64,000 nucleotides of DNA, taken from assembly GCA_025358125.1 (NCBI GenBank), contig JANYKS010000007.1:84560-148559 (forward strand), in the 5' to 3' direction. The DNA is from Actinomycetes bacterium. Its GTDB lineage: Bacteria > Actinomycetota > Acidimicrobiia > Acidimicrobiales > Ilumatobacteraceae. The notes below the pieces were generated by a model. That model ran no database searches, was not told where the DNA came from, and was given only the letters and a program-made list of their open reading frames with translations. This document shows positions 8,846 through 15,974 of the stretch, one piece after another (the first letter of the stretch is position 1; the number at the start of each line of letters is the position of its first letter). The position numbers and the translations under genes were made by a program.

Positions 8846-9243
8846 ACGAACGTTGGGATTTCGACGCCCTCAAAGCCGGCGCGTGGGTCACCGTGCTCTT
8901 CGCAGCCCCGTTCCTGATCGCGGCACGGCTGGTGGCCGACAACAACCGTCATAGCGGCCTCACGGGACCCCTGATCCTGCTCGCGATCGCCGGTTTCGTA
9001 CTCGGCGCCGGGGTGGCCGCGTGGAGGCAGCGGTGCCGCACCCCCCTCTCCCACGGCATGGTCACCTCGGCCGGCACGTTCTCGATCATCCAGGGTGCCT
9101 TCGTCGTCATCAATCTCATCCGCGGTGCTGAGATCCGCTGGTTGAACATCTTCTTCACCCTCACCGTCACCATGTTCGCCGGAATGATCGGCGGTCTGCT
9201 CGGCATGAACCTGCTGCGCCGCGGGCTGGAACCGAAAAGATGA
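8842..9243 (+). CDS. Small four-helix membrane protein
   Basis: This 133-residue protein is not recognised. Four hydrophobic segments are visible, around residues 12-32, 42-60, 75-92 and 104-124, with short polar loops and a basic C-terminus (RRGLEPKR). It starts with GTG at 8842, overlapping the oxidase stop (GTGA), and its own stop overlaps the kinase start (ATGA). It is therefore translated as part of the glpD-oxidase-kinase operon. A supporting transport or membrane-anchoring role can be imagined, but nothing in the sequence defines one. Confidence 0.75.
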   Translation: MNERWDFDALKAGAWVTVLFAAPFLIAARLVADNNRHSGLTGPLILLAIAGFVLGAGVAAWRQRCRTPLSHGMVTSAGTFSIIQGAFVVINLIRGAEIRWLNIFFTLTVTMFAGMIGGLLGMNLLRRGLEPKR

Positions 9244-10688
9244 GCATCCTCGTCATCGACGTCGGCACGAGCGGACTACGCGCCGCCATTGTGACCCCCG
9301 ACGCACAGGTCGAGCACGTCCACTACCGGATGTTGCCCGGATCGAGCCCGGCACCGGGACTGGCCGAGTTCGATGCCACAGCGATGGGCCGCGCCGTGCT
9401 CGACGTCGCCGGGGCCACGCTCGCGTCGAACAAGGACAGGATCGATGCGGTCGGGATCGCGGCCCAGCGCGCGTCCACCGTCGTCTGGGACCGCTCGACG
9501 GGCGAACCGGTCGGACCCGCACTCGGCTGGCAGGACCTGCGCACGGTGTTCGAGTGCATCATGGCCAAGGCCGACCATGGTCTTGCCCTCGCCCCGAACC
9601 AGTCGGCGACCAAGCTCGTGTGGCTGCTCAACACCTACGACCCTGGTCGCTCGCGCGACCTGCTCTTCGGCACGGTGGACACGTGGTTGGCGTGGGTGGT
9701 TTCCGGCGGCGAACTGCACATCACCGATCACACCAACGCTGCGGTCACCGGCCTCTACGACATGGGTACCCGCACCTGGTCCGAGCGGGCCTGCAAGGTA
9801 CTCGGCGTGCCGATGGAGATGCTGCCAACGATCGTCGACTCGAGCGGTGACCTGGGCAGAGCATCCGCGCTCGACGGCGCCCCGATGATCGGTGGGCTCG
9901 CGGGGGATCAGCAGGCGTCGCTCGTCGGGCAGGGCTGTGTCACCCCTGGCCTCGCCAAGATCACGTTCGGCACCGGCGGAATGCTCGATCTGTGCACCGG
10001 CACTCGGGCTCCGGCGCAACACCGGCGCAGCGCGCACGGAACGTTCCCGATCGTGGCGTGGACACGTAACGGCGAGGCCAACTGGGGGGTCGAGGCCGTC
10101 ATGCTCTCGGCCGGCACCAACGTCGAATGGTTGCGTGACGACCTCGGCATCATCGCCACAGCCGCCGACAGCCATGACGTCGCGGCCCAGTGCGAGAGCA
10201 CCGACGGCGTCCAGTACGTGCCGGCGCTGTTCGGGCTCGGAACCCCGAACTGGGATTACGGTGCGCGGGGAACACTGCTCGGCATCACGAGGGGTACCGG
10301 GCGTGCCCACATCGTGCGGGCCGTGCTCGAAGGGGTCGCCCAGCGCGGCGCCGATCTTGTCGAAGCGGCCGAATCCGACACCGGCCTCTCCATCCCGTCA
10401 TTGCGCATCGACGGTGGAATGAGCGAGAACCCGACCTTCGTCCAGGCGCTCGCAAACGCCACCGGCAGGCCGGTCGAAGTGTCCCCGGTGGCCGAGGCCA
10501 CCACGCTCGGCGCCGGGTACCTGGCCGGCTTGGCCGCAGGTACGTGGAGTCACCTCGATCAAGTGGCAGACTCTTGGACGCCCGCAATCATCGTCGAACC
10601 GAATGGTTCGCTCGACCGTGATCGTTGGCGACAGGCAGTCGAACGCTCCGCGCGCTGGATACCCGACCTGTCGGCTCTCGACTTCTAA
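9240..10688 (+). CDS. FGGY-family carbohydrate kinase
   Basis: The 482-residue protein has the FGGY fold: an N-terminal phosphate loop (VIDVGTSGLRAAIV), the GLAGDQQASLVGQG segment near residue 220, the FGTGGMLD motif, and a C-terminal IDGGMSENPTFVQALANA near residue 390 that matches the family signature. These kinases phosphorylate polyols or sugars such as glycerol, xylulose or erythritol. Operon position after glpD and an AGPS-like oxidase favours glycerol or a related polyol, but xylulokinase-like specificity cannot be excluded. It overlaps the preceding small membrane gene by ATGA. Confidence 0.92.
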   Translation: MSILVIDVGTSGLRAAIVTPDAQVEHVHYRMLPGSSPAPGLAEFDATAMGRAVLDVAGATLASNKDRIDAVGIAAQRASTVVWDRSTGEPVGPALGWQDLRTVFECIMAKADHGLALAPNQSATKLVWLLNTYDPGRSRDLLFGTVDTWLAWVVSGGELHITDHTNAAVTGLYDMGTRTWSERACKVLGVPMEMLPTIVDSSGDLGRASALDGAPMIGGLAGDQQASLVGQGCVTPGLAKITFGTGGMLDLCTGTRAPAQHRRSAHGTFPIVAWTRNGEANWGVEAVMLSAGTNVEWLRDDLGIIATAADSHDVAAQCESTDGVQYVPALFGLGTPNWDYGARGTLLGITRGTGRAHIVRAVLEGVAQRGADLVEAAESDTGLSIPSLRIDGGMSENPTFVQALANATGRPVEVSPVAEATTLGAGYLAGLAAGTWSHLDQVADSWTPAIIVEPNGSLDRDRWRQAVERSARWIPDLSALDF

Positions 10689-10752
10689 AGTTGGTGCGCA
10701 GACCCCTGGCCGGGAAGGCTATGGGTGAACATCTCGAAAGGACCCAGTCTCC

Positions 10753-11556
10753 GTGGACATCAAGGAAGCGGCACATCGTGCCGCTGCACAGCCCGGCGCC
10801 GACACGACCGTGCGCCGTCGCATTCTCGCAGCAGGCCTGTCCGGCGCAGCACTGTCGCTGCTGCCCTGGCTCGGAGGCCGTTCAGGGGCCGGTGCCGCTG
10901 GACAGTCCACCACGGCCACGTCGAACGCCTTGGGCACGCCCGGCACCTCGGGCGATGCGACTGGCGGCACGACGGGCGGTGCGACCGGCGTCCCGACGGG
11001 CGGTGCTACCGGCGCCACGACCGGCGGTACGACTGCTTCCTCCGACGCGGCAACGACCGCGACCGCCCCACCCAAGCGACCGACGCCGGAAGATATGGAA
11101 CTGTTGAAGTTCGCGCAGCAGATGGAACTCACGATCCGAAATCTGTACGACGTAGCGATCAACGCAAAACTGTTCAGCGACCTCGACGGCGAGACCGTGA
11201 AAGCCATCCGCGAGGCGCACGAGGGCTACGAGCAGGCGATCTCGGGTCTCATCGGCAGGTTCGCCCCGAATTCTCAGGTCGACAAGCTGTACGAAGCGAT
11301 GAAAGCCGACTTCAGCGGCGATGCGAAGAAGGTTGCGGCAAAGGCTGCCGCGCTCGAGGACACCGCGGTCGCCACGCACACCGACATCGTCGGCAAGCTC
11401 ATCGGCATCGACGCGGCGGCGCTGATCGCCTCGATGCTCGTGGTCGAGGCCCGCCATGCATCCGTGCTCCGCCACATCGGCGGGGCGACCAAACTCGCCG
11501 ATCAACTCGTCAACGATGGCTCAGCGCTGTCGCCCTCCGACTACCCCGTGAAGTGA
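10753..11556 (+). CDS. Exported ferritin-like domain protein (Tat signal)
   Basis: The 267-residue protein begins with GTG at 10753 behind the ribosome-binding site GAAAGGAC. An N-terminal RRR motif followed by a hydrophobic stretch (residues 20-45) looks like a Tat signal. A Gly/Thr/Ala-rich linker of about 50 residues built from degenerate repeats follows. The rest (from about residue 110) is an alpha-helical ferritin-like region with repeated E-x2-H-like positions (REAHEGYEQAI, VVEARHASVLRHI). It resembles the exported DUF4439/ferritin_2-like proteins of actinobacteria. Metal binding is plausible but not shown. A second protein of this type follows immediately. Confidence 0.75.
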   Translation: MDIKEAAHRAAAQPGADTTVRRRILAAGLSGAALSLLPWLGGRSGAGAAGQSTTATSNALGTPGTSGDATGGTTGGATGVPTGGATGATTGGTTASSDAATTATAPPKRPTPEDMELLKFAQQMELTIRNLYDVAINAKLFSDLDGETVKAIREAHEGYEQAISGLIGRFAPNSQVDKLYEAMKADFSGDAKKVAAKAAALEDTAVATHTDIVGKLIGIDAAALIASMLVVEARHASVLRHIGGATKLADQLVNDGSALSPSDYPVK

Positions 11557-12533
11557 CTGAGATGAACCAGCCCCAATCCCCAGACATCTCGCTCGCCGAC
11601 GAGCCGATGAGCCGCCGTGGAATCCTCCGCACCGGTGGTATGACCATCGCATTCGGCGCGTTGATGGCAGCGTGCGTCGCCGACGTCACCGACAAAAAAC
11701 CCGGTCGTGTCGGTGAGGCTCCTTCTCCAACGGCTCTCCCTGAGGCCGTCGTCAACGACGGCGTGTTGTTCCGCACCGCCACGTCGATGCATTACAGCTT
11801 CATCGACGCCTTCGGTATCGCGACCAAGCTCGGCCAGCTGAAGCCCGACCAGGCCGCCTTGGTCGAAGCATTCACCGCGGCCCATCGTGACGCGATCAAA
11901 TCGATGCAGGAACAGAGCAAGGCAGCCGGCGCGAAACCGTGGACGTGTGCGAACCCCCGCTTCGACCGGGTCGTTCTCGGCCCGATCAGGGACCGCTTCA
12001 CGGGCCGCCCCAAGATCGGCAACGAAGAGGTCGACGTCGCCAAGAGCGACAACCCCAACCGCGATGCCATGGCGCTGATCTACGCGATCGAGAATCTCGC
12101 AACCGCGATGCACCAGTCGCTCGTTCCGCAATTCTCCAAGCCCGAGTACCGGGCGGATTCGATGTTCCTCGGCCAAGCAGCGGCGCGTCGTTCGGCCGTC
12201 GTGGCGATATCGATCAACCCTGAGAACCTCGTCAACAAGGCCGCGTTGCGCAACGCCAACCTCGATCTGGCAACGACCACGACCGCAGCTGCGACGACAA
12301 CCACGCAGAACATCGCCAAGGCCGCAGGGGTTACGGCGACAACCGTCGCGGCCGTGACGGACCCGCAGCAGTATTACGCGATCCCGAGTCAGTTCGGTAC
12401 GCTGTCGGCGGTGCAATTGGCGGTCGGCGCCCCGAGTTCGGGCACCCAGTTCACGATCAACATCGAGACGCCGAGCCTCAACTCGTTCATCTACGACTAT
12501 CAGTCCGACGCCGACTGCGTCGGACTGAAGTAG
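11553..12533 (+). CDS. Exported ferritin-like lipoprotein (Tat, lipobox)
   Basis: The product is 326 residues from the GTG at 11553, which overlaps the previous stop (GTGA). An ATG at 11562 is an equally possible start. The N-terminus has SRRGILRTGG followed by FGALMAAC, a Tat motif plus lipobox, so the protein should be anchored outside the membrane. The region from about residue 55 is helical and ferritin-like (HYSFIDAFG, FTAAHRDAI, NLATAMHQSLV). A Thr/Ala-rich insertion lies near residue 245. With the gene before it, it forms a tandem pair of exported ferritin-like proteins whose function is unknown. Confidence 0.75.
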   Translation: MTEMNQPQSPDISLADEPMSRRGILRTGGMTIAFGALMAACVADVTDKKPGRVGEAPSPTALPEAVVNDGVLFRTATSMHYSFIDAFGIATKLGQLKPDQAALVEAFTAAHRDAIKSMQEQSKAAGAKPWTCANPRFDRVVLGPIRDRFTGRPKIGNEEVDVAKSDNPNRDAMALIYAIENLATAMHQSLVPQFSKPEYRADSMFLGQAAARRSAVVAISINPENLVNKAALRNANLDLATTTTAAATTTTQNIAKAAGVTATTVAAVTDPQQYYAIPSQFGTLSAVQLAVGAPSSGTQFTINIETPSLNSFIYDYQSDADCVGLK

Positions 12534-12549
12534 GGCCTATACTCCGGTT

Positions 12550-12926
12550 GACGACGAGCGGGCCGGGTGACCGCGGCGTCACATCCACCCTTTCGGGTTG
12601 GTGTGAGTCGAGGAAAGTCGGGACTCCGCAGAGCAGAATGCTGGCGCGAGCCAGGTGGGGGCGACCTCACGGACAGTGCAACAGAGAGAGACCGCCGATG
12701 GATCGGGCAGCCGATAACAGGTAAGGGTGCAACGGTGCGGTAAGAGCGCACCAGCGTGTCAGGTGACTGGCACGGCTCGGTAAACCCCATTCGGAGCAAG
12801 GCCGAGCAGAGGGGATGGGCGGCTCGTCTATCCTTAGGGATACCCCTCGGGTAGGCCGCACAGATGGATGGTCACCGCGCAACGCAAGTTGCGCACAGAA
12901 TCCCGCTTATAGGCCCGCTCGCCGTC
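12550..12926 (+). ncRNA. rnpB: RNase P RNA (bacterial class A)
   Basis: The 5' end (GACGAGCGGGCC) pairs with the 3' end (GGCCCGCTCGCCGTC) as helix P1. Conserved elements occur in the right order: GAGGAAAGTCGGGACTCC near 12611, the CGGACAGTGCAACAGAGAGA region near 12670, GGTAAGGGTGCAACGGTGCGGTAAGAGCGCACC near 12719, GGTAAACCCC near 12779, and the 3' motif ACAGAATCCCGCTTATAGGCC near 12895. The RNA is the catalytic part of the ribozyme that trims tRNA 5' ends. End positions are set from the P1 pairing and may be off by a few bases. The short open frames here are not genes. Confidence 0.96.
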
Positions 12927-13116
12927 ACCATAGAGTCTGACCAGCGATAATGCCCGATTCAGGCGGTCATTCTGAGCCGGCCGGGTACGTGTCGATCGGA
13001 CACGCCATACAGTTTTCCCAACGGGCTCACGGCGCGGCGGGTGGTACCGCATCGTCGATCGGCGCCAAATGAGCGTCGCCCGACGACGTTTTCCTTTCCG
13101 GGATCCGGGGCGACGT

Positions 13117-13665
13117 CTACGCCGGCGTCCACACCCCGCATTTGTCGGTGGCGTGGAACCCGGCGTCACCTGGACTGATGGTCACGTATACGGGACCGGC
13201 GCTGCCCACAAAGTCATTGGCAATGATCGAAGAGGACTCGCCGTCGAACGACCTTAGACGTTCCCAATAACACCCCGAGCCCGCGTTCGCCGCATAGGTT
13301 CCGCTCGCGATGTGCGCGCCCACAACGTGTGCGCCCGGAACGATCGAACTCGCTGGCGTGCTCGGGGCGGTGTAGGACTTGAACGTCCCGCACGCAGCTG
13401 TGAACTTGAACGCTGTGTCCGTCGCGTTGACATCGACAATGACCCGACCGGCGAAGCCTTGGAAGTCGTTGGCCAAGATCTCAGCCAATGTCCCGCCCAG
13501 ACCGCTGAGCCGCTCCCAATAACACCCTGACACCGCATTCGCAGCGACATACCTGCCGGGCGGAATAGCGCGCTCGACGACTATTTCGCGAAGCCTTCGG
13601 TGGTGCCCTTGGCCGATGACGCTGACAGCGGAGTCCGCCGCAGTCGGTGTCGTGCGACCGATCAT
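13117..13665 (-). CDS. Two-repeat CYWERL-type protein, possibly N-terminally truncated
   Basis: The 182-residue product consists of two repeats of about 65 residues. Each starts with a G-x-Y-x-A-N-A-x-SGCYWERL block, continues through I-I/L-ANDF-x-G, and ends near a CG-x-F/W. Each repeat has two cysteines that could form a disulfide. Such repeats occur in secreted actinobacterial proteins, but no signal peptide is visible here. The ATG at 13665 has no good ribosome-binding site, and a stop lies just upstream in frame. It may therefore be the remnant of a longer exported protein. A long-arm inverted repeat (13074-13081 with 13108-13115) just downstream could act in transcript termination. Confidence 0.55.
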   Translation of the reverse strand: MIGRTTPTAADSAVSVIGQGHHRRLREIVVERAIPPGRYVAANAVSGCYWERLSGLGGTLAEILANDFQGFAGRVIVDVNATDTAFKFTAACGTFKSYTAPSTPASSIVPGAHVVGAHIASGTYAANAGSGCYWERLRSFDGESSSIIANDFVGSAGPVYVTISPGDAGFHATDKCGVWTPA

Positions 13666-14189
13666 GAGCAGGCAATGTCAGCCCCTACGAGACGTAGCAC
13701 GCGCCAACGCGACCGAATGATCCACAGGACTCAGGGAGGACTCAGCTCGTCAGGAAACATTGCGAAACTGCGAGAACTAAAAGACGTGAAAGACCTGCTC
13801 AGGCCCCCGTCATCGATGCAGCCCTGACCGCCACGCAAGTCCGAGTATCCGGAATTCCTCGCGGATTGTTGAGCGCCACGCTGGAAGACGGGAAACGCTG
13901 GCGCGAAAGAGGGCGCCGGCCGACCGGCGCCCTCTCCGCAAAACCCTGCGGCTCGGCATCAATTCACAAGCCTTCACGGTTGATGTTCGATGTTGTACCC
14001 ATCGTCAGCGACAATCAAACGCGCCGATCTCAGCTGGTGACGCTCGTCGGAGTCGTGTCGACCGTGCTGGTGTCGGTCCCAGTCGCGTCTCCAGCGGCAG
14101 GCCCGACGGCCGTACCCGCGATTTCGACCCGTGAAACCACGGGACCGGAGCCTGGGGTCACTGCCGGCGCCACCGTACCCCGTGATCGC
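13666..14189. other. Intergenic stretch with a strong hairpin and a coding-like remnant
   Basis: No intact gene is seen in these 524 bases. At 13909-13934 there is a perfect 11-bp inverted repeat (GAGGGCGCCGG) with a 4-nt loop. No T-run follows on the plus strand. On the minus strand TTT follows directly, so a weak terminator for the leftward phosphatase operon is possible. Between about 14030 and 14177 the minus strand reads like a Thr/Pro/Val-rich protein end (ending TPTSVTS and a TGA) without a convincing start, which may be a leftover C-terminus. Confidence 0.5.
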
Positions 14190-14759
14190 TCAGCGGGTCC
14201 ACAACACTTCGTTGAATGTCCGCAGAATCGGCCCGTTCGGTCCGAGACCGATCCGGCACACGGCCGCCTGTTCGAGGAAGCAGCGCCAGCTCATCAAAAT
14301 GTCACCATCGAGCGCCCACGCGATCGCGGCCTTGATCGGTGTCACATGGCTGACGACGACGACGGTCTCGCTGCGGGCGAGTTCGAGCGCGTCGGCAGCG
14401 GCGGAACGCACACGTTGGTCGAGATGCGCCATCGACTCACCGTCGGGCAGGGCGAACGCGCGGTCCGTCCGCCATTGAGCCCACAGCTCGGGGGCAACGT
14501 CTCCGAGCGGGCGCCCGTCGTAGGTTCCATAGTCGAGCTCGATCCATCGATCGTCGATCGTGTACGCCGTGGAGAATGCGGCGGCAGTCTCGCGGGAGCG
14601 CAAGAGCGAGCTGGTGATGACGTGATCGACCGGCCCGATCGCCGTAGCGACATCACGCACCTGGGCCGCGCCGACCTCGTCGAGCGGAAGGTCGAGCCGG
14701 CCCTGGAGCAGGCCTGCGGCATTTGCCGAGGTTCGACCATGACGGAGCAGGATCAGCAC
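14190..14759 (-). CDS. Histidine phosphatase family protein
   Basis: The 189-residue protein belongs to the phosphoglycerate-mutase-like histidine phosphatases. It starts with LILLRHGRTSAN, which holds the catalytic histidine, and has the second arginine region SSLLRSRETA near residue 51. An acidic ELDYGTYDG segment and the C-terminal histidine in VVSHVTPIKAA near residue 136 follow. Substrates in this family range from sugar phosphates to cobalamin precursors, and nothing here picks one. It is the last gene of a leftward set with a penicillin-binding protein, a zinc-ribbon protein and a membrane protein, 23 bases behind the latter. Confidence 0.9.
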   Translation of the reverse strand: MLILLRHGRTSANAAGLLQGRLDLPLDEVGAAQVRDVATAIGPVDHVITSSLLRSRETAAAFSTAYTIDDRWIELDYGTYDGRPLGDVAPELWAQWRTDRAFALPDGESMAHLDQRVRSAAADALELARSETVVVVSHVTPIKAAIAWALDGDILMSWRCFLEQAAVCRIGLGPNGPILRTFNEVLWTR

Positions 14760-14782
14760 GAGCCCAGTGAATCACACTCGGA

Positions 14783-15265
14783 CTACCGGTCCACCGGCTG
14801 CAAATGGCCGGACCGCAGCAAGTCGTGACGGCGGGCCCGCGAGCGCAGCCCGAACGTGCGCCAGACCCACACCAGCAACACCAAGCCGAGCAGCTCGAAC
14901 GGAATGTCGAGCCAGCCGCGGGCGACACTCGGCAACGGATCGTCGCGGAAGTGGAGACCACCGATCGGCCACCAGAACACGCGCGTGTTGGAGAACGCTC
15001 CGTCGAAGACGAGGTGCAGCATCATCCCGATCGGAACGGCGAGTACGCGCTTGCGCCACGATTTGCGACCGGCGCTGGCGACGACGACCAGCAGCAGCGC
15101 ACTGATGCTCGCCGCCAGACTGTGGAACGCCCGCGCTCCACCGAACCAGATATCGATCACGTCCGGCAGGATCGCCCCCACGCACAGCAGCCTGTAGTCG
15201 AATCGCGGGTCGCGGAACACGAACCAGACCGACACGATCGCGGTGCCGAAGAACCAGAGCAACAC
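14783..15265 (-). CDS. Integral membrane protein, metal-dependent-hydrolase-like
   Basis: This protein of about 160 residues starts with GTG at 15265, five bases after the zinc-ribbon stop. Hydrophobic segments lie near residues 2-18, 27-42, 50-68, 78-95 and 120-140. Short conserved-looking polar motifs sit at the segment ends: ILPDVID near residue 33, HSLAAS near residue 47 and MMLHLVFDGAF near residue 85. The H/D pattern resembles YdjM/DUF457-type membrane proteins annotated as metal-dependent hydrolases, but this is a weak resemblance. The gene is translated within the penicillin-binding-protein operon, so an envelope role is plausible. Confidence 0.7.
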   Translation of the reverse strand: MLLWFFGTAIVSVWFVFRDPRFDYRLLCVGAILPDVIDIWFGGARAFHSLAASISALLLVVVASAGRKSWRKRVLAVPIGMMLHLVFDGAFSNTRVFWWPIGGLHFRDDPLPSVARGWLDIPFELLGLVLLVWVWRTFGLRSRARRHDLLRSGHLQPVDR

Positions 15266-15269
15266 GGTG

Positions 15270-15974
15270 CTATCGCACCAACAACCGACCGCAGTTCGGG
15301 CACTCCGCAAGCTCGTCATCCGGCAGCCGCTTGATCGTGTCGACTTCTCCACGGGACAGATCGAGGTGGCATCCCTCGCAGCGCAATCCGTTCAACTTGG
15401 CGATGGCCACGCCGTTGTGCTGGCCGCGCATCGCGTCGTAGGTCGCGAGCATCGCCGACTCGAGACGGGCGCGCAGCGCATCGTTAGCCGCGATCAGCTC
15501 GGCCAGTTCGGCCTCGCTCGCTGCCCGCGCCGTCGCCGCCGCTGCCGCCGCCGCCGCTGCGCCCGTGCGCAGCAGATCCTCGACCTCGGCGTGCTCGGTG
15601 AGCCCGGCCTCGGCCTGTGCCAAGCCGTCCATCGCCTCGAGTTCGTCATCGTCGAGCGCCGCCCTCTGTGCGTTCAGCCGTGCGATCTCGTGCATCAGCG
15701 CCTCCGCCTCGCGAGGCACGATGACCGTCTTGAGTTGCCTCTCCAGGCGATCGCGGTGGGTCGAAATCTCCTCGTTCGAGCGCTCTGACACGCTGATCGC
15801 GGCATCGAAGCCAGCGATCTCGCCGGCCAACTCCGTCGCCCTGCGCTCCCATGCGCTCACTTCGCCGGCCGCCGCAGCCGCCGCAACGGCCTCGGGCAGT
15901 CGCGGCATCCGATGACGGAGGAGGTCGATCGCGGTATCGGTCAGCTGCAATTCGAGCAACAATTGGGGGGTCAT
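15270..15974 (-). CDS. C4-type zinc-ribbon coiled-coil protein
   Basis: The 234-residue protein has a long helical N-terminal part (roughly residues 15-170, heptad-like, Ala/Glu/Arg-rich) and a C-terminal zinc ribbon with two CxxC knuckles (CEGCHLDL and CPNCGRLL). This is the architecture of the CT398/zf-RING_7 family of nucleic-acid-associated proteins, whose exact role is unknown. A run of alanines near residue 140 is encoded by GCC/GCG repeats at about 15530-15565. The ATG at 15974 abuts the penicillin-binding-protein stop, so the two are co-translated. Confidence 0.88.
   Translation of the reverse strand: MTPQLLLELQLTDTAIDLLRHRMPRLPEAVAAAAAAGEVSAWERRATELAGEIAGFDAAISVSERSNEEISTHRDRLERQLKTVIVPREAEALMHEIARLNAQRAALDDDELEAMDGLAQAEAGLTEHAEVEDLLRTGAAAAAAAAATARAASEAELAELIAANDALRARLESAMLATYDAMRGQHNGVAIAKLNGLRCEGCHLDLSRGEVDTIKRLPDDELAECPNCGRLLVR

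Noticed and set aside
13866..14828. 320-codon plus-strand frame
   Set aside because: The second half is antisense to the histidine phosphatase and no domain is present.
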